Notes: generated from the letters alone by a model not told the origin. A DNA stretch of 55,252 bases from Streptomyces sp. CT34 (GCF_000805335.1 NZ_KN708638.1:7064739-7119990), one strand, 5' to 3'. Positions 17,507-26,717 are shown, numbered from the stretch's first letter. Made by a program: numbers and translations.

Positions 17507-18600
17507 CGTACCTGGTGCTCGGTGCCTCCGGCGCCGTGGGACGGTCCTGTGTGCGCACCCTGATCGACCGGACGGACGCCAAGGTGGTCGCCGCGGCGCG
17601 TGATCTCCCGCGCTTGGCAGGGGTGTTGCGGGAAGAGGTGAGCAAGGACGGGGCGCGGCAGACGGAAACGGTCCGGCTGGACCTCGACGACCATGAATCG
17701 GTGGAGTCCGTCCTGGCCGGGGCGGATGTCGTCGTCAACTGTGCCGGACCCTCGTACCGTTACTCCGCGCTGACCGCAACGGCCGCACTGCGGTACGGGG
17801 CCCACTACGTCGATGCCGGTGGCGACCGGTCCGTCATCGACGCGACGGCGGCAGCGGCCGCAGCGCACGGCCGGCTCGCCGTGTTCGGCGCGGGGGTGCA
17901 GCCGGGGCTGGCCGGCGTGGCCGTACGCGCGGTCGCCGCCCGGCTGGCGGACCCCGCGACGACGCGGATCGACGCCCACTGCGGTGGGGTGCAACCGCTC
18001 AGCCGCGCCGGGCTGGAGGAGTACCTGCACGCGGTACGGGCCCGCACCGGTCACCCGGGGAAGATCTACCAGCGGGGCGCCCTGCGCACGCTGCCTCCGG
18101 ACCCGGACAACGGCACCGCGCACGCACATGTGAGCCTGGACGAGGAGTGCCGGGACGCGGCCGAGGAGCTGGGCCTCGCCGCCCTGCGGTGGTGGAACGT
18201 CACCGGCTCGGCGCAGATCGAACAGGCCCTGGCCAAGGCGCTCGGCCGGCAGCGCAGTTGCGCCGAAACGCTCCGGACCATCGACGCCGCGGTCTCCGGG
18301 GCCCGGCCGCACTTCCGGATCAGCCTGCACGGCACCTCCGACCGCGCCACCGTGCACACCGTCCTGCACTGCGCCGACAGTTACGCCCTCACCGGGGCCG
18401 TGGCCGCGCTGGCCGCCCTCGAAGACCCGCGTGGCAGGACCGGTGCGGTCTGGATGTCGCAGTACGTCGATGCGCGGCACTTCTGGGACCGCATGGCCAC
18501 GGACGTACCCGGGGCGTCGCTCGTCCTGGACACCGCCGACACCCCGCACGGCGCCAACATGCCCACGTCGTACCGGGAGTTCGAGGAGGGCGAGCTGTGA
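17503..18600 (+). CDS. Saccharopine dehydrogenase-like NAD(P)-dependent reductase
   Basis: Protein of 365 aa with an N-terminal Rossmann motif (VLGASGAVG, residues ~4-12) and the saccharopine-dehydrogenase pattern of conserved VVNCAGPSYRYSA and HYVDAGGD segments. GTG 17503 is chosen because GGAGGAGG lies 5-6 nt upstream and it overlaps the NRPS stop by 4 nt (GTGA). Family members act on amino acids or imines. In this operon it stands beside a thiazolinyl imide reductase, so it may carry out a second reduction, supply a modified cysteine, or act on the released product. That role is inference. It is in the NRPS operon by translational coupling on both sides. Confidence 0.8.
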   Translation: MTYLVLGASGAVGRSCVRTLIDRTDAKVVAAARDLPRLAGVLREEVSKDGARQTETVRLDLDDHESVESVLAGADVVVNCAGPSYRYSALTATAALRYGAHYVDAGGDRSVIDATAAAAAAHGRLAVFGAGVQPGLAGVAVRAVAARLADPATTRIDAHCGGVQPLSRAGLEEYLHAVRARTGHPGKIYQRGALRTLPPDPDNGTAHAHVSLDEECRDAAEELGLAALRWWNVTGSAQIEQALAKALGRQRSCAETLRTIDAAVSGARPHFRISLHGTSDRATVHTVLHCADSYALTGAVAALAALEDPRGRTGAVWMSQYVDARHFWDRMATDVPGASLVLDTADTPHGANMPTSYREFEEGEL

Positions 18601-19637
18601 GCGGGGACAGGCCGCGCGCGGTGGTGGTCGGCACCACCTTCGGCGCGCACTATGCGCGGGCGCTGGCCGGACCGTACTCGCCCGTGGAACTCGTCGGCGT
18701 GGCCGGCACCGGCGGGCAGGCCGGGCGCCACCTGGCGGCGGAACTCGGGGTGCGCTACCTGGCCGGGACGGACGAGATCGAGACCTCGGGGGCCGGCCTC
18801 GCCGTGGTCGCGGTCCGCTCCGCGATCGTCGGCGGCCAGGGCGACGAGATCTGCCGTGACCTCCTGGGGCGCGGGATCCCGGTGTTGCAGGAGCTTCCGG
18901 TGCACTCCGCGGACGTGGTGCGGTCGGCCCGGGTTGCGCAGCGGTCGGGGGCGGCGTTCGCGGTGACCGGCTTCTACGAGCACCTGGCGCCGGTCCGCCG
19001 GTTCATCGCCGCGGCGCGGGCGCTGGATGCCGTCTCCCCGGTCACCGGCGTCGAACTCCGTACCAGCATCCAGGTCCTGCATGCGAGCCTGGGCGTGCTC
19101 TCCCGGATCCTCACCGCACCGCCGGGCCCGGACATCGCGGTGCATCCGGCGGCGGCGACGGCCAAGTCCCTGGTCAGTACGGACTGGGGAGGGGTCGCGG
19201 TGGATGTGCTGGTACGCAACGGCTACGACGCACGCACCCCGGACGACGACTGCCAGCCCCTCATGGGCTTCGTCCTCGGCACCCCGGACGGCGAACTCTC
19301 GCTGGCGCATGTGCACGGCCCGACCCGGTGGGAGCCCCGGCTGCACGAGGAGGCCCCGGGGCGGCTCCGGCACCCGCAACAGCGCCTGTCGCACCTCTTC
19401 GGCCCGGACCACTGGACCGGGGACACCGTCTTCACCGGCCTGTGGGCCGAGGGGATCGCCCGGGCGGTCGGCGGCTTCGCCGAGGCGGTGAGCGCCGGGC
19501 GCCGGCCCCTCGGGCAGCGGGACATCGCCACGCTGCGCCACTGGGAGGCGATATCGGCGCGGCTCGGCCGACCGGCCGACGTGCCCTCCGTACCCCCGAA
19601 ACTCATCAACGTCCACGATCTGGAGGTCTGTTCGTGA
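18597..19637 (+). CDS. Thiazolinyl imide reductase (PchG/Irp3-like)
   Basis: Protein of 346 aa. It resembles the Gfo/Idh/MocA-fold reductases that reduce one thiazoline to a thiazolidine while the intermediate is bound to the NRPS, as PchG and Irp3/YbtU do in pyochelin and yersiniabactin assembly. Visible features are an N-terminal nucleotide-binding segment (VVVGTTFGAHYARAL, as in family members with GTxFGxxY), the conserved VLQELPVH loop near residue 100 (family QEHPLH), and the C-terminal HWTGDTVFTGLWAEGIARAV block. GTG 18597 overlaps the previous stop by 4 nt. Presence of this enzyme is the best single indicator that at least one ring of the product is a thiazolidine. Needs NADPH. Confidence 0.88.
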   Translation: MSGDRPRAVVVGTTFGAHYARALAGPYSPVELVGVAGTGGQAGRHLAAELGVRYLAGTDEIETSGAGLAVVAVRSAIVGGQGDEICRDLLGRGIPVLQELPVHSADVVRSARVAQRSGAAFAVTGFYEHLAPVRRFIAAARALDAVSPVTGVELRTSIQVLHASLGVLSRILTAPPGPDIAVHPAAATAKSLVSTDWGGVAVDVLVRNGYDARTPDDDCQPLMGFVLGTPDGELSLAHVHGPTRWEPRLHEEAPGRLRHPQQRLSHLFGPDHWTGDTVFTGLWAEGIARAVGGFAEAVSAGRRPLGQRDIATLRHWEAISARLGRPADVPSVPPKLINVHDLEVCS

Positions 19638-20443
19638 ATGCGGTGGCACCGCTGAGCGATGCCGAGGCACGCAAGGGCGGCGTACCCGTCGTCGTCTTCC
19701 CGCACGCCGGGGGCAGTCCGCGGTTCTTTCTGCACTGGACGGGGGTGATCCCCAAGGCCCGGCTGTACGGCGTCACATATCCCGGACGGGATACCCGCCT
19801 GCAGGAGCGGCACGAAGACCTCCCGCACGGCGACAGCCTGGTCGGCCTGGCGCGATCGGCCGCGGACGACATCACGGCGGCCGGTCTGGCCGGTCCGGAC
19901 GGTCCCGGCGGGGCGGGGCCCGTGCTCGTCGGGCATTCCATGGGCGCACTGGTGGCCTACGAGACCGCCGCGGCGCTGGCGGCCCGCGGTGTCCACGGTG
20001 TACGCGTGGTGGCGTCGGGGCAGAACCCTCCGACCCACCGCGTGGGCACCGCACTCCATCGGGACACCGACGAGCACCTGATCGCCGACATCGTCCGGCA
20101 GAACCCGGCCAGCGCCGACCTCTGGCAGGTGCCCGAACTCCGCGCCATGTTCCTGCCGGTGGTGCGGGAGGACTACCGACTGCTGGAGACGTACGAGTGC
20201 ACCGGCGCCGTGGTCCCGGACATCCGCGTGGTCTTCGGCGACCGTGACGGCGAGGTCGATCCGGTACGCATCGGCGAGTGGAACGACTTCTCCGCCGTGC
20301 AGCGTGCCCCCGTCCGGTGCGCGGGCGGGCACTTCTACCTGCGGGCGCCGGACACCCGGCTCGCGGAACTGGTCAGGGCCGTCTGCGCCGAACCCGGGTC
20401 CGGTGCCCCGACCGGTGCCGCTCACGGGGGTGTCCGGCGATGA
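19634..20443 (+). CDS. Type II thioesterase
   Basis: Alpha/beta hydrolase of 269 aa of the GrsT/YbtT editing thioesterase family, which removes misprimed or stalled acyl groups from carrier domains. Motifs: FPHAGGSPRFF near residue 22 (oxyanion region), the nucleophile elbow GHSMGALVAYE near residue 98 with Ser as nucleophile, FGDRDGEVD near 200 carrying the acid, and GGHFYLR near 235 with the catalytic His. Length is normal. GTG 19634 has GGAGG 8 nt upstream and overlaps the previous stop (GTGA). It contrasts with the integrated thioesterase of the preceding NRPS, which has Cys in place of Ser. Confidence 0.9.
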   Translation: MNAVAPLSDAEARKGGVPVVVFPHAGGSPRFFLHWTGVIPKARLYGVTYPGRDTRLQERHEDLPHGDSLVGLARSAADDITAAGLAGPDGPGGAGPVLVGHSMGALVAYETAAALAARGVHGVRVVASGQNPPTHRVGTALHRDTDEHLIADIVRQNPASADLWQVPELRAMFLPVVREDYRLLETYECTGAVVPDIRVVFGDRDGEVDPVRIGEWNDFSAVQRAPVRCAGGHFYLRAPDTRLAELVRAVCAEPGSGAPTGAAHGGVRR

Positions 20444-22227
20444 CCGACGACCAGGACACCAGGCGACCGCGCGGGGTGGAGCGGATCACTTCGGGACCGT
20501 TGTTCCGGGTCCTGCGGCCGGTGCTCGGCCCGACCGCGGTCGCGGTCACCGTGCAGGCCGTCGGCTCGCTGTGCTCGGTGATCCCGTTCTGTGCACTCCT
20601 GGAACTCGCCGACCGACTGACGCAACATCAGGATGTCGGCGGGGCGCTGATCTGGTTCGTCGCCGGGCTCGGCATCCAGTCGGCATGCGGCTTTCTCGCC
20701 CTGCTGATCACGCACTTCGCCGATGTCGGACTCCAGGCGACGTTGCGCCGTACGCTCAGCACCAAGCTGGGGCGGCTGCCGCTGGGCTGGTTCGGGGAGC
20801 ACTCCTCGGGCCGGGTGCGGCAGATCGTGCAGAACGACGTCGACTCGCTGCACCAGCTCGTCGCGCACACCCTCGTCGAGTCCGTCGCCGGTGTGCTCAC
20901 CCCGGCTGTCGGGCTGGTCTTCTGCTTCGCCGTCGACTGGCGCCTCGGGCTGGCGGTGACCGCCCCGATGGTCCTGTACTTCACCGTGTTCTCGGCACTG
21001 TCCAGGACCGGCAACCGGGACATCATGGCGCGCGTCTCCGACGAACTCGGCGCCGTCAGCGCGGCGATCACGGACTACTTCCGCGGGGTCGTCGTGCTGA
21101 AGGTGTTCGGCAGGGCCGGTGAGAAGTACGGGCGCTTCACCGCCGTATCCGAGCGGTTCCGCGCGGAGTTCACCGGCCTGGTCCGGCCCGCGATGCGCGC
21201 CCAGGCCGTCGCGAGCGTCTTCCTGACCGCGTCGGTGATGGCCTGCTCGGTGTTCGCGGTGGGCGTCTGGAGCGTGCAGCAGCACTGGACGCGGGCCGCC
21301 TCGGTGCTCGTGGTGTCGACCGTGGCCATGATGCTCCCGGCGGCCATCCTCACCATCGCGACGAGCGCCCAGGCCCGCGCCGAAGCGGTCGAGGCCGCAG
21401 GACGCATCGTCCGCCTCCTCGACGAGCCGGAGCTGCCGGTCACGGACCGGGAGGCGGAGCTGGACGGTGCAGCCGTCGAGGTGCGCGACGTCAGCTTCGG
21501 CTACCGCCAGGACCGGCCCGTACTGCGGGACATCACGCTCACCTTCCCGGCCCGCACCACGACCGCCCTGGTCGGTCCCTCCGGTGCGGGGAAGTCGACG
21601 CTGACGGCGCTGCTGGCGCGCTTCCACGACGTGGACCGGGGAGAGATCCGCCTCGGCGGTGTCGATGTCCGCGACATCCCGCCCGGGCAGCTGTACCGCA
21701 CCGTCGGGGTGCTGCTCCAAGAACCGCAGCTGCCCGCGGTATCGGTCGCCGAGAACATCGCCCTCGGCCGTCCGGACGCCACCCGCGCAGAGATCGAACG
21801 CGCCGCCCGCGAGGCGCTGATCCACGACCGGATCGCGGCGCTGCCGAAGGGATACGACGCGGTGGTCGGCACGGACGCCCGGCTGTCCGGCGGGGAGGCG
21901 CAGCGCATCGCCATCGCCCGCCTGCTGCTGGCGGACGCCCCGGTGCTGGTGCTCGACGAGGCGATGTCCGCGATCGACCCGGATGCGGCGGCGCTGCTGC
22001 ACGCGGCCCTCCGGCGGTTGGCCGAAGGCCGCACCGTCATCATGATCGCGCATCGGCTCGGCAGCACGACGGGGGCGGACAACACCGTGGTGCTGGAGGA
22101 CGGACGCGTCGTGGAGCAGGGCACCCACGCCCAACTGCTGGAGCACAAAGGCGTCTACGCCCGCATGTGGAACGACTGGAACGACAGGAACGACTGGAAC
22201 GACGACGTCTGTGGGGTGGCCCGGTGA
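20440..22227 (+). CDS. ABC half-transporter, permease-ATPase fusion (YbtP-like)
   Basis: Protein of 595 aa with an N-terminal six-helix exporter-type membrane domain (~20-310) and a C-terminal ATPase. ATPase motifs: Walker A GPSGAGKST, Q-loop LLQEPQLPAVSVAENI, signature LSGGEAQRIAIAR, Walker B VLVLDEAMSAID, and H-loop MIAHRL. Together with the next gene it should form a heterodimer like YbtP/YbtQ or IrtA/IrtB, which despite an exporter fold import metal-loaded siderophores; export of the metallophore is the alternative. ATG 20440 overlaps the thioesterase stop (ATGA). The C-terminus holds a short Trp-Asn-Asp repeat (WNDWNDRNDWNDD), encoded by a small tandem DNA repeat at ~22169-22207, which looks like recent expansion. 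Confidence 0.88.
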   Translation: MTDDQDTRRPRGVERITSGPLFRVLRPVLGPTAVAVTVQAVGSLCSVIPFCALLELADRLTQHQDVGGALIWFVAGLGIQSACGFLALLITHFADVGLQATLRRTLSTKLGRLPLGWFGEHSSGRVRQIVQNDVDSLHQLVAHTLVESVAGVLTPAVGLVFCFAVDWRLGLAVTAPMVLYFTVFSALSRTGNRDIMARVSDELGAVSAAITDYFRGVVVLKVFGRAGEKYGRFTAVSERFRAEFTGLVRPAMRAQAVASVFLTASVMACSVFAVGVWSVQQHWTRAASVLVVSTVAMMLPAAILTIATSAQARAEAVEAAGRIVRLLDEPELPVTDREAELDGAAVEVRDVSFGYRQDRPVLRDITLTFPARTTTALVGPSGAGKSTLTALLARFHDVDRGEIRLGGVDVRDIPPGQLYRTVGVLLQEPQLPAVSVAENIALGRPDATRAEIERAAREALIHDRIAALPKGYDAVVGTDARLSGGEAQRIAIARLLLADAPVLVLDEAMSAIDPDAAALLHAALRRLAEGRTVIMIAHRLGSTTGADNTVVLEDGRVVEQGTHAQLLEHKGVYARMWNDWNDRNDWNDDVCGVAR

Positions 22228-23999
22228 TCTCCGCGCTCATAGCCATCGGCGGCACCGCGACCCGCCGTGAGTTCCGCGGCTTCCTGGCGCTCGCGACGCT
22301 GGTCGGAGTCCTCCAGGGACTCGCACTGGCGACGCTGGTGCCGGTACTGCTCTCGCTCCACCACCACGACACCGGCGCGGCGTGGGGCTGGCTGGCCGTG
22401 CTCGGCCTGGTCGCGGTGGCCGGCGGCACGCTGCTGACGCGGGTGACGATGTGGGGATTCCACGTCGCGATGAACGTCATCGTCGCCATGCACCGCCGCC
22501 TCGGCCAACGGCTCGTCGAGCTGCCGATCGGCTGGTTCACTCCCGCCACCACGGGGCGCACCTCGCATGTTGCGGTGCGCGGCACGATGTTCGTCGCGCA
22601 GACGGCGATGGACATCCTGGTGCCGCTGACGCTCCATGTGGTCACGCCGCTCACCGTCGCGGTCACGACCTGCTTCTACGACTGGCGGATGGGGCTGGCG
22701 CTGCTGGCCGCCGCCCCCGTCATCTGGCTGTCCGCGACCCTCGCCGGCCGCCGCAACGGAGCCGCCGAACGGCGCATCCACGACGCCGCTTCCGCCACCA
22801 ACTCCCGACTGCTCGAATTCGCCGACAAGCAGCTGACGTTGCGCTCCGCGGGTATCGAGGGAACCGCGTACACACCACTCGACGACGCGATCGACGAGCA
22901 GCGCAGGGCCGGACGGCGGGCCCTGTGGTCCTCGGTGCTCGGCCTGGTCCTGCAGGGCTTCGTCGTCCAGGCGGCGTTCGGCGCCGCCGTGACGCTGGGC
23001 GTCTACCTCGCGGTGCGCGGCACCGCCGACCCGGTCCATGTGGTCGCGCTGATCGGGCTGTGCGCACAGTTCAGCGGCCCGCTGAAGATCCTGGCCGAAC
23101 TCGGTACGGCGCTGCGCCGTTCGGCCGTGGAGGTCGGCGCCGTACGCGACCTGGTCGAGCTCGAAGGGCTCCCGGAACCGGCGACGCCGAGCCCGCCGCC
23201 GTCGCGACACGACATCGTCTTCGACAACATCACTTTCGGGTACGGAGAAGACCTCGAAAGAGGCGGCGAACCCGTCCTCAACGGGCTGTCGTTGACCGTC
23301 CCGCACCACTCGATGGTGGCGCTGGTCGGCCCGTCCGGCAGCGGGAAGACCACCCTGACGCGACTGATCGCGCGCTTCTGGGACGTCCAGGACGGAGCGG
23401 TCAGCATCGGCGGCACCGACGTCCGCGAGCTGGCCACCGACGACCTCATGGCCCAGCTGTCCCTGGTGTTCCAGGACGTCTACCTCTTCGACGACACCCT
23501 GGAAGCCAACATCCGTCTGGGCAACCCCGACGCCACCGAGGAACAGGTGCGCCACGCCGCGGAGTTTGCGGCGGTCACCGAGATCGCCGAACGCCTTCCC
23601 GACGGCTGGCAGAGCACCGTCGGCGAGGGGGGCCGGGCGCTGTCCGGCGGCGAGCGCCAGCGGGTTTCCATCGCCCGGGCCCTGGTGAAGAACGCACCAG
23701 TCGTGCTGTTCGACGAGGCCACCGCCGCGCTCGACCCGACCACCGAGGCCGTGGTGACCGAATCCATCCGGCTGCTCGCCGGGCGCGCCACGGTCCTGGT
23801 GATCGCGCACAGCCTGGCCACGGTGGCGCAGGCCGACTCGATCGCGTTCCTGGACGGCGGCGTGGTGGTCGAACACGGCACGCACGACGACCTCATCGCG
23901 CGGAACGGCAGGTACGCGCAGTTCTGGCGCTCCCGCGAGAGCGGACCTCACCGGCCGGACAAGGCCGGAGCAGCAAGTAACAAAGGAGAACAACCGTGA
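22224..23999 (+). CDS. ABC half-transporter, permease-ATPase fusion (YbtQ-like)
   Basis: Protein of 591 aa, partner of the preceding half-transporter. It has an N-terminal membrane domain (~1-310), then an ATPase with Walker A GPSGSGKTT, signature LSGGERQRVSIARAL, Walker B VVLFDEATAALD and H-loop VIAHSL. GTG 22224 overlaps the upstream stop by 4 nt. Consecutive exporter-type half-transporters inside a thiazoline siderophore operon are the hallmark of the YbtPQ-type uptake arrangement, but direction cannot be settled from sequence. The end of this gene carries the AAAGGAGA ribosome site for the next start. Confidence 0.88.
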   Translation: MISALIAIGGTATRREFRGFLALATLVGVLQGLALATLVPVLLSLHHHDTGAAWGWLAVLGLVAVAGGTLLTRVTMWGFHVAMNVIVAMHRRLGQRLVELPIGWFTPATTGRTSHVAVRGTMFVAQTAMDILVPLTLHVVTPLTVAVTTCFYDWRMGLALLAAAPVIWLSATLAGRRNGAAERRIHDAASATNSRLLEFADKQLTLRSAGIEGTAYTPLDDAIDEQRRAGRRALWSSVLGLVLQGFVVQAAFGAAVTLGVYLAVRGTADPVHVVALIGLCAQFSGPLKILAELGTALRRSAVEVGAVRDLVELEGLPEPATPSPPPSRHDIVFDNITFGYGEDLERGGEPVLNGLSLTVPHHSMVALVGPSGSGKTTLTRLIARFWDVQDGAVSIGGTDVRELATDDLMAQLSLVFQDVYLFDDTLEANIRLGNPDATEEQVRHAAEFAAVTEIAERLPDGWQSTVGEGGRALSGGERQRVSIARALVKNAPVVLFDEATAALDPTTEAVVTESIRLLAGRATVLVIAHSLATVAQADSIAFLDGGVVVEHGTHDDLIARNGRYAQFWRSRESGPHRPDKAGAASNKGEQP

Positions 24000-24574
24000 A
24001 CTTCCGCGCCAGAGACCTGGTGTCGCTCGGCGTCTTCACCGCCGTGTACCTGGTCCTCTACTTCGCCATCAACATGCTGGCCTCCCTCACCCCCTTGCTC
24101 CAGCCCCTCACCTCGTTCGTCACCATCGTCATCTGCGGCATCGTCTTCATGCTGTTCCGGGCCCGGGTACGTTCGACCGGAATGGTGGCGTTGATGGCGC
24201 TGCTGCTCGGCACCCTCACACTGCTGCTCGGCCACCATCCGATCACTCTGGCGACCGCTCTCGTCGCCGGTGTCGCCGCGGAGATCGCGATCGCCGCCAA
24301 GCGCGCGGCACCGGCCGCCTCCGACGTACTCGGATATGCGTTCTTCAGCCTGTGGTCGGCCGGCGCCGTCCTCCCGCTGTTGTTCCTGCGCGCGGACACC
24401 ATCGCCCAGGTGCGTACGCAGATGGGCAGTGCCTACGCCGACTCCTTCGCCGGGCTGATGACGCCGGGCGTGGTGCTCGCGATGGTGGCGAGCTACTTCG
24501 TCGCGGGCCTGCTCGGCGGGCTGCTCGGTCGCAGGATGCTCACCAAGCACTTCGTGAAGGCCGGCCTTGCATAG
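23996..24574 (+). CDS. ECF transporter S component, MptD-like
   Basis: Integral membrane protein of 192 aa with about five or six hydrophobic segments (FTAVYLVLYFAINMLASL; LVAGVAAEIAIAAKRA; MVASYFVAGLLGGLLG). It resembles the MptD-family putative substrate-binding (S) subunits of energy-coupling-factor importers. The GTG start overlaps the preceding stop and is preceded by AAAGGAGA. The following two genes supply the T subunit and a fused double ATPase, so a complete ECF module is present. In this operon its likely cargo is the metal-metallophore complex, the free metal or a precursor; this is inference from context. The S component determines substrate specificity. Confidence 0.82.
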   Translation: MNFRARDLVSLGVFTAVYLVLYFAINMLASLTPLLQPLTSFVTIVICGIVFMLFRARVRSTGMVALMALLLGTLTLLLGHHPITLATALVAGVAAEIAIAAKRAAPAASDVLGYAFFSLWSAGAVLPLLFLRADTIAQVRTQMGSAYADSFAGLMTPGVVLAMVASYFVAGLLGGLLGRRMLTKHFVKAGLA

Positions 24575-25262
24575 TCCGGTCTCGCACGGCCAGGGCCGGT
24601 TCGACGTACGGACCAGACTGCTCGCCGTCATCGTCGTCGACCTGCTGCTCCTGTCGTCGGGCACCCGGTTCGTCCAGGTTCCGGCCCTCCTGGCGCTGGC
24701 GGCACTGCTGGTGCTGGAGCGCGCGGTGCGCGGCGCCGCATGGATCGTCGGGGCATGGGCCGCCGTCATGGCGCTGAGCCGATGGGTGCTGCCACAGGTG
24801 CCGGGCGGCGCGGTGATCATGACGGCGCTGCTGTACACGATCCCGTACGTGATCGCGGCCGGATACGGCTACTACTTCGTCCGCTCGACCACTCCGAGCG
24901 AGCTGACCGGCGGGCTGAACCGGATGCGCGTACCCCGCTTCGTGATCATCCCGCTCGCGGTCATGCTGCGGTTCAGCGCGACCGTACGCGAGGACGCCGC
25001 GGCGATCATCGATGCGATGCGGCTGCGCGGGCTGGTCGGCCCCGCGGCGGTGATCCGCCACCCCCTGCGGACCGTGGAGTACCTGGTCGTCCCGCTGCTG
25101 GCGGCATCGGTGCGCTCCGGCGAGGATCTGGCCGCCGCGGCGATGTGCCGCGGGCTCGGCGCCCAGGTCCGGCCGACGACCACTGCTCGGCTGGGATTCG
25201 GGTACCGCGATGCGCTCCTCGCGCTCGTCGTGCTGGCACTGGCCGCGACCGCGGCTCTCTGA
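24567..25262 (+). CDS. ECF transporter T component (EcfT)
   Basis: Membrane coupling protein of 231 aa. Four or five hydrophobic segments include LLAVIVVDLLLLSS, LLALAALLVLERAV, AVIMTALLYTIPYVIAAGY and DALLALVVLALAATAAL. The cytoplasmic coupling helix region holds ADAMRLRGL-like and AAAMCRGLG segments, matching the EcfT Ala-Arg-Gly motifs that grip the ATPases. The only in-frame start with a ribosome site is TTG 24567 (GAAGG 6-7 nt upstream), giving an 8-nt overlap with the S-component gene. It bridges the MptD-like S subunit and the fused ATPase encoded next. Confidence 0.85.
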   Translation: MHSPVSHGQGRFDVRTRLLAVIVVDLLLLSSGTRFVQVPALLALAALLVLERAVRGAAWIVGAWAAVMALSRWVLPQVPGGAVIMTALLYTIPYVIAAGYGYYFVRSTTPSELTGGLNRMRVPRFVIIPLAVMLRFSATVREDAAAIIDAMRLRGLVGPAAVIRHPLRTVEYLVVPLLAASVRSGEDLAAAAMCRGLGAQVRPTTTARLGFGYRDALLALVVLALAATAAL

Positions 25263-25286
25263 AGGCGACAAGGTAGGGCAAAGCGC

Positions 25287-26717
25287 ATGGACGAAGGCAC
25301 GAAGGAAGACATGAAGGAAGGCACGAAGGAAGCAGGGCTCATGGACGGCGGGCAGGCGATCGCGCTCGACGAGGTCACCGTGCGCTACGCGGCGCGCGAC
25401 GAACCATCGTTGCGTGGCTTCTCGTTCGAGGTGTCGGAGGGAGAGTGCGTACTGCTCACCGGCGGCAGCGGGTGCGGCAAGTCGACCGTGATGCGGCTGC
25501 TCAACGGCCTCATCCCACACGTCCATGACGCCGAAGTGTCGGGCGGCGTCCGGGTGCTGGGACACAGTCCCGCGGATCGGCCCCTGTGGGAGACGGGCCG
25601 CATGGTGTCGACCGTGTTCCAGAACCCACGAACCCAGTTCTTCTGTACCGAACCGCTTTCCGAGATGGCATTCGGCGGTGAGAACGCGGGCGAGGCACCG
25701 GCCGGCCTCCGCGCCCGGGTGGCGCGGGTCGCAGACCGGGAAGGCGTCGCACACCTCGCCCACCACAGCATGTTCACTCTGTCCGGTGGAGAGAAACAGC
25801 GCGTGGCGCTGGCGTCGGCGGTCTGCGACCAGCCACGGATCTATCTCCTCGACGAGCCGACGGCCAATCTGGACGATGAGGCGGTGCAAGTGCTGCGGTC
25901 CACCCTGACGCGGCTGCGTGCATCGGGCGCGACGATCGTGATCGCCGAACACCGGCTGCACTACCTGCGGGGACTGGTCGACCGCGTCGTACGGATGGAC
26001 GCCGGCCGGACCGCGCAGACCTGTTCCGCAGCGGACTTCTGGAACATCCCGGGCCAGACGCGCCGCGGACTGGGACTGCGCAGCCTGCATCCCCCAGCGG
26101 CGGCAAAGACCCCCAGGACCGCGGCCGATGAGCACACCGGGCTGGCGTGCGACCACCCGCGATTCGGCACACTCCTCTTCCCACGCGGCAAGGTGACCGC
26201 ACTGGTCGGACGGAACGGCGTCGGGAAGACGCACACCGCGCGCATCCTCACCGGACTCGAAAAGACGCCGGCCCATGTCACCCTCGACGGCCGGCCCCTG
26301 ACACGACGGCAGCGGACCCGCCGCGCCTTCCTGGCCGCGCAGGACGTCAACCGACAGCTGTTCGGACCGTCCGTGCGCGAGGAACTGACCCTGGGACGGC
26401 AGGACATCGCGCCATCCGCCGTCGACGACGCGCTGCGCCGCTTGGAGATCGGCCATCTCGCGGACCGGCACCCGCTGTCCCTCTCCGGCGGCCAGCAGCA
26501 ACGGGTGGCCATCGCCTCCGCGCTCGTCGAGGGCCGTGAGGTCTACATCTTCGACGAACCGTCCTCCGGGCTCGACTACCGGGCCATGCAATCGGTCTCC
26601 GGGGCGCTGACAGAACTCGCCGCCATGGGCAAGATCCTGATCCTGATCACCCATGACCAGGAACTCGCCGACGAATGCGCCCACGCCGTGGTGTCCCTGC
26701 CCGCCCCCGCTACCTGA
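25287..26717 (+). CDS. ECF transporter ATPase, duplicated (EcfA-EcfA' fusion)
   Basis: Soluble ATPase of 476 aa containing two ABC cassettes in tandem. The first (~20-240) has Walker A GGSGCGKST, signature LSGGEKQRVALASAV and Walker B IYLLDEPTANLD. The second (~285-470) has Walker A GRNGVGKTH, signature LSGGQQQRVAIASAL and Walker B VYIFDEPSSGLD. Two cassettes in one chain is common for ECF energisers. The start is uncertain. ATG 25287 yields a 20-residue Lys/Glu-rich leader encoded by an imperfect GAAGG-ACGAAG repeat, while ATG 25341 (MDGGQ) gives a more typical N-terminus. This is the last gene of the metallophore operon; a long non-coding stretch follows. Confidence 0.88.
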   Translation: MDEGTKEDMKEGTKEAGLMDGGQAIALDEVTVRYAARDEPSLRGFSFEVSEGECVLLTGGSGCGKSTVMRLLNGLIPHVHDAEVSGGVRVLGHSPADRPLWETGRMVSTVFQNPRTQFFCTEPLSEMAFGGENAGEAPAGLRARVARVADREGVAHLAHHSMFTLSGGEKQRVALASAVCDQPRIYLLDEPTANLDDEAVQVLRSTLTRLRASGATIVIAEHRLHYLRGLVDRVVRMDAGRTAQTCSAADFWNIPGQTRRGLGLRSLHPPAAAKTPRTAADEHTGLACDHPRFGTLLFPRGKVTALVGRNGVGKTHTARILTGLEKTPAHVTLDGRPLTRRQRTRRAFLAAQDVNRQLFGPSVREELTLGRQDIAPSAVDDALRRLEIGHLADRHPLSLSGGQQQRVAIASALVEGREVYIFDEPSSGLDYRAMQSVSGALTELAAMGKILILITHDQELADECAHAVVSLPAPAT

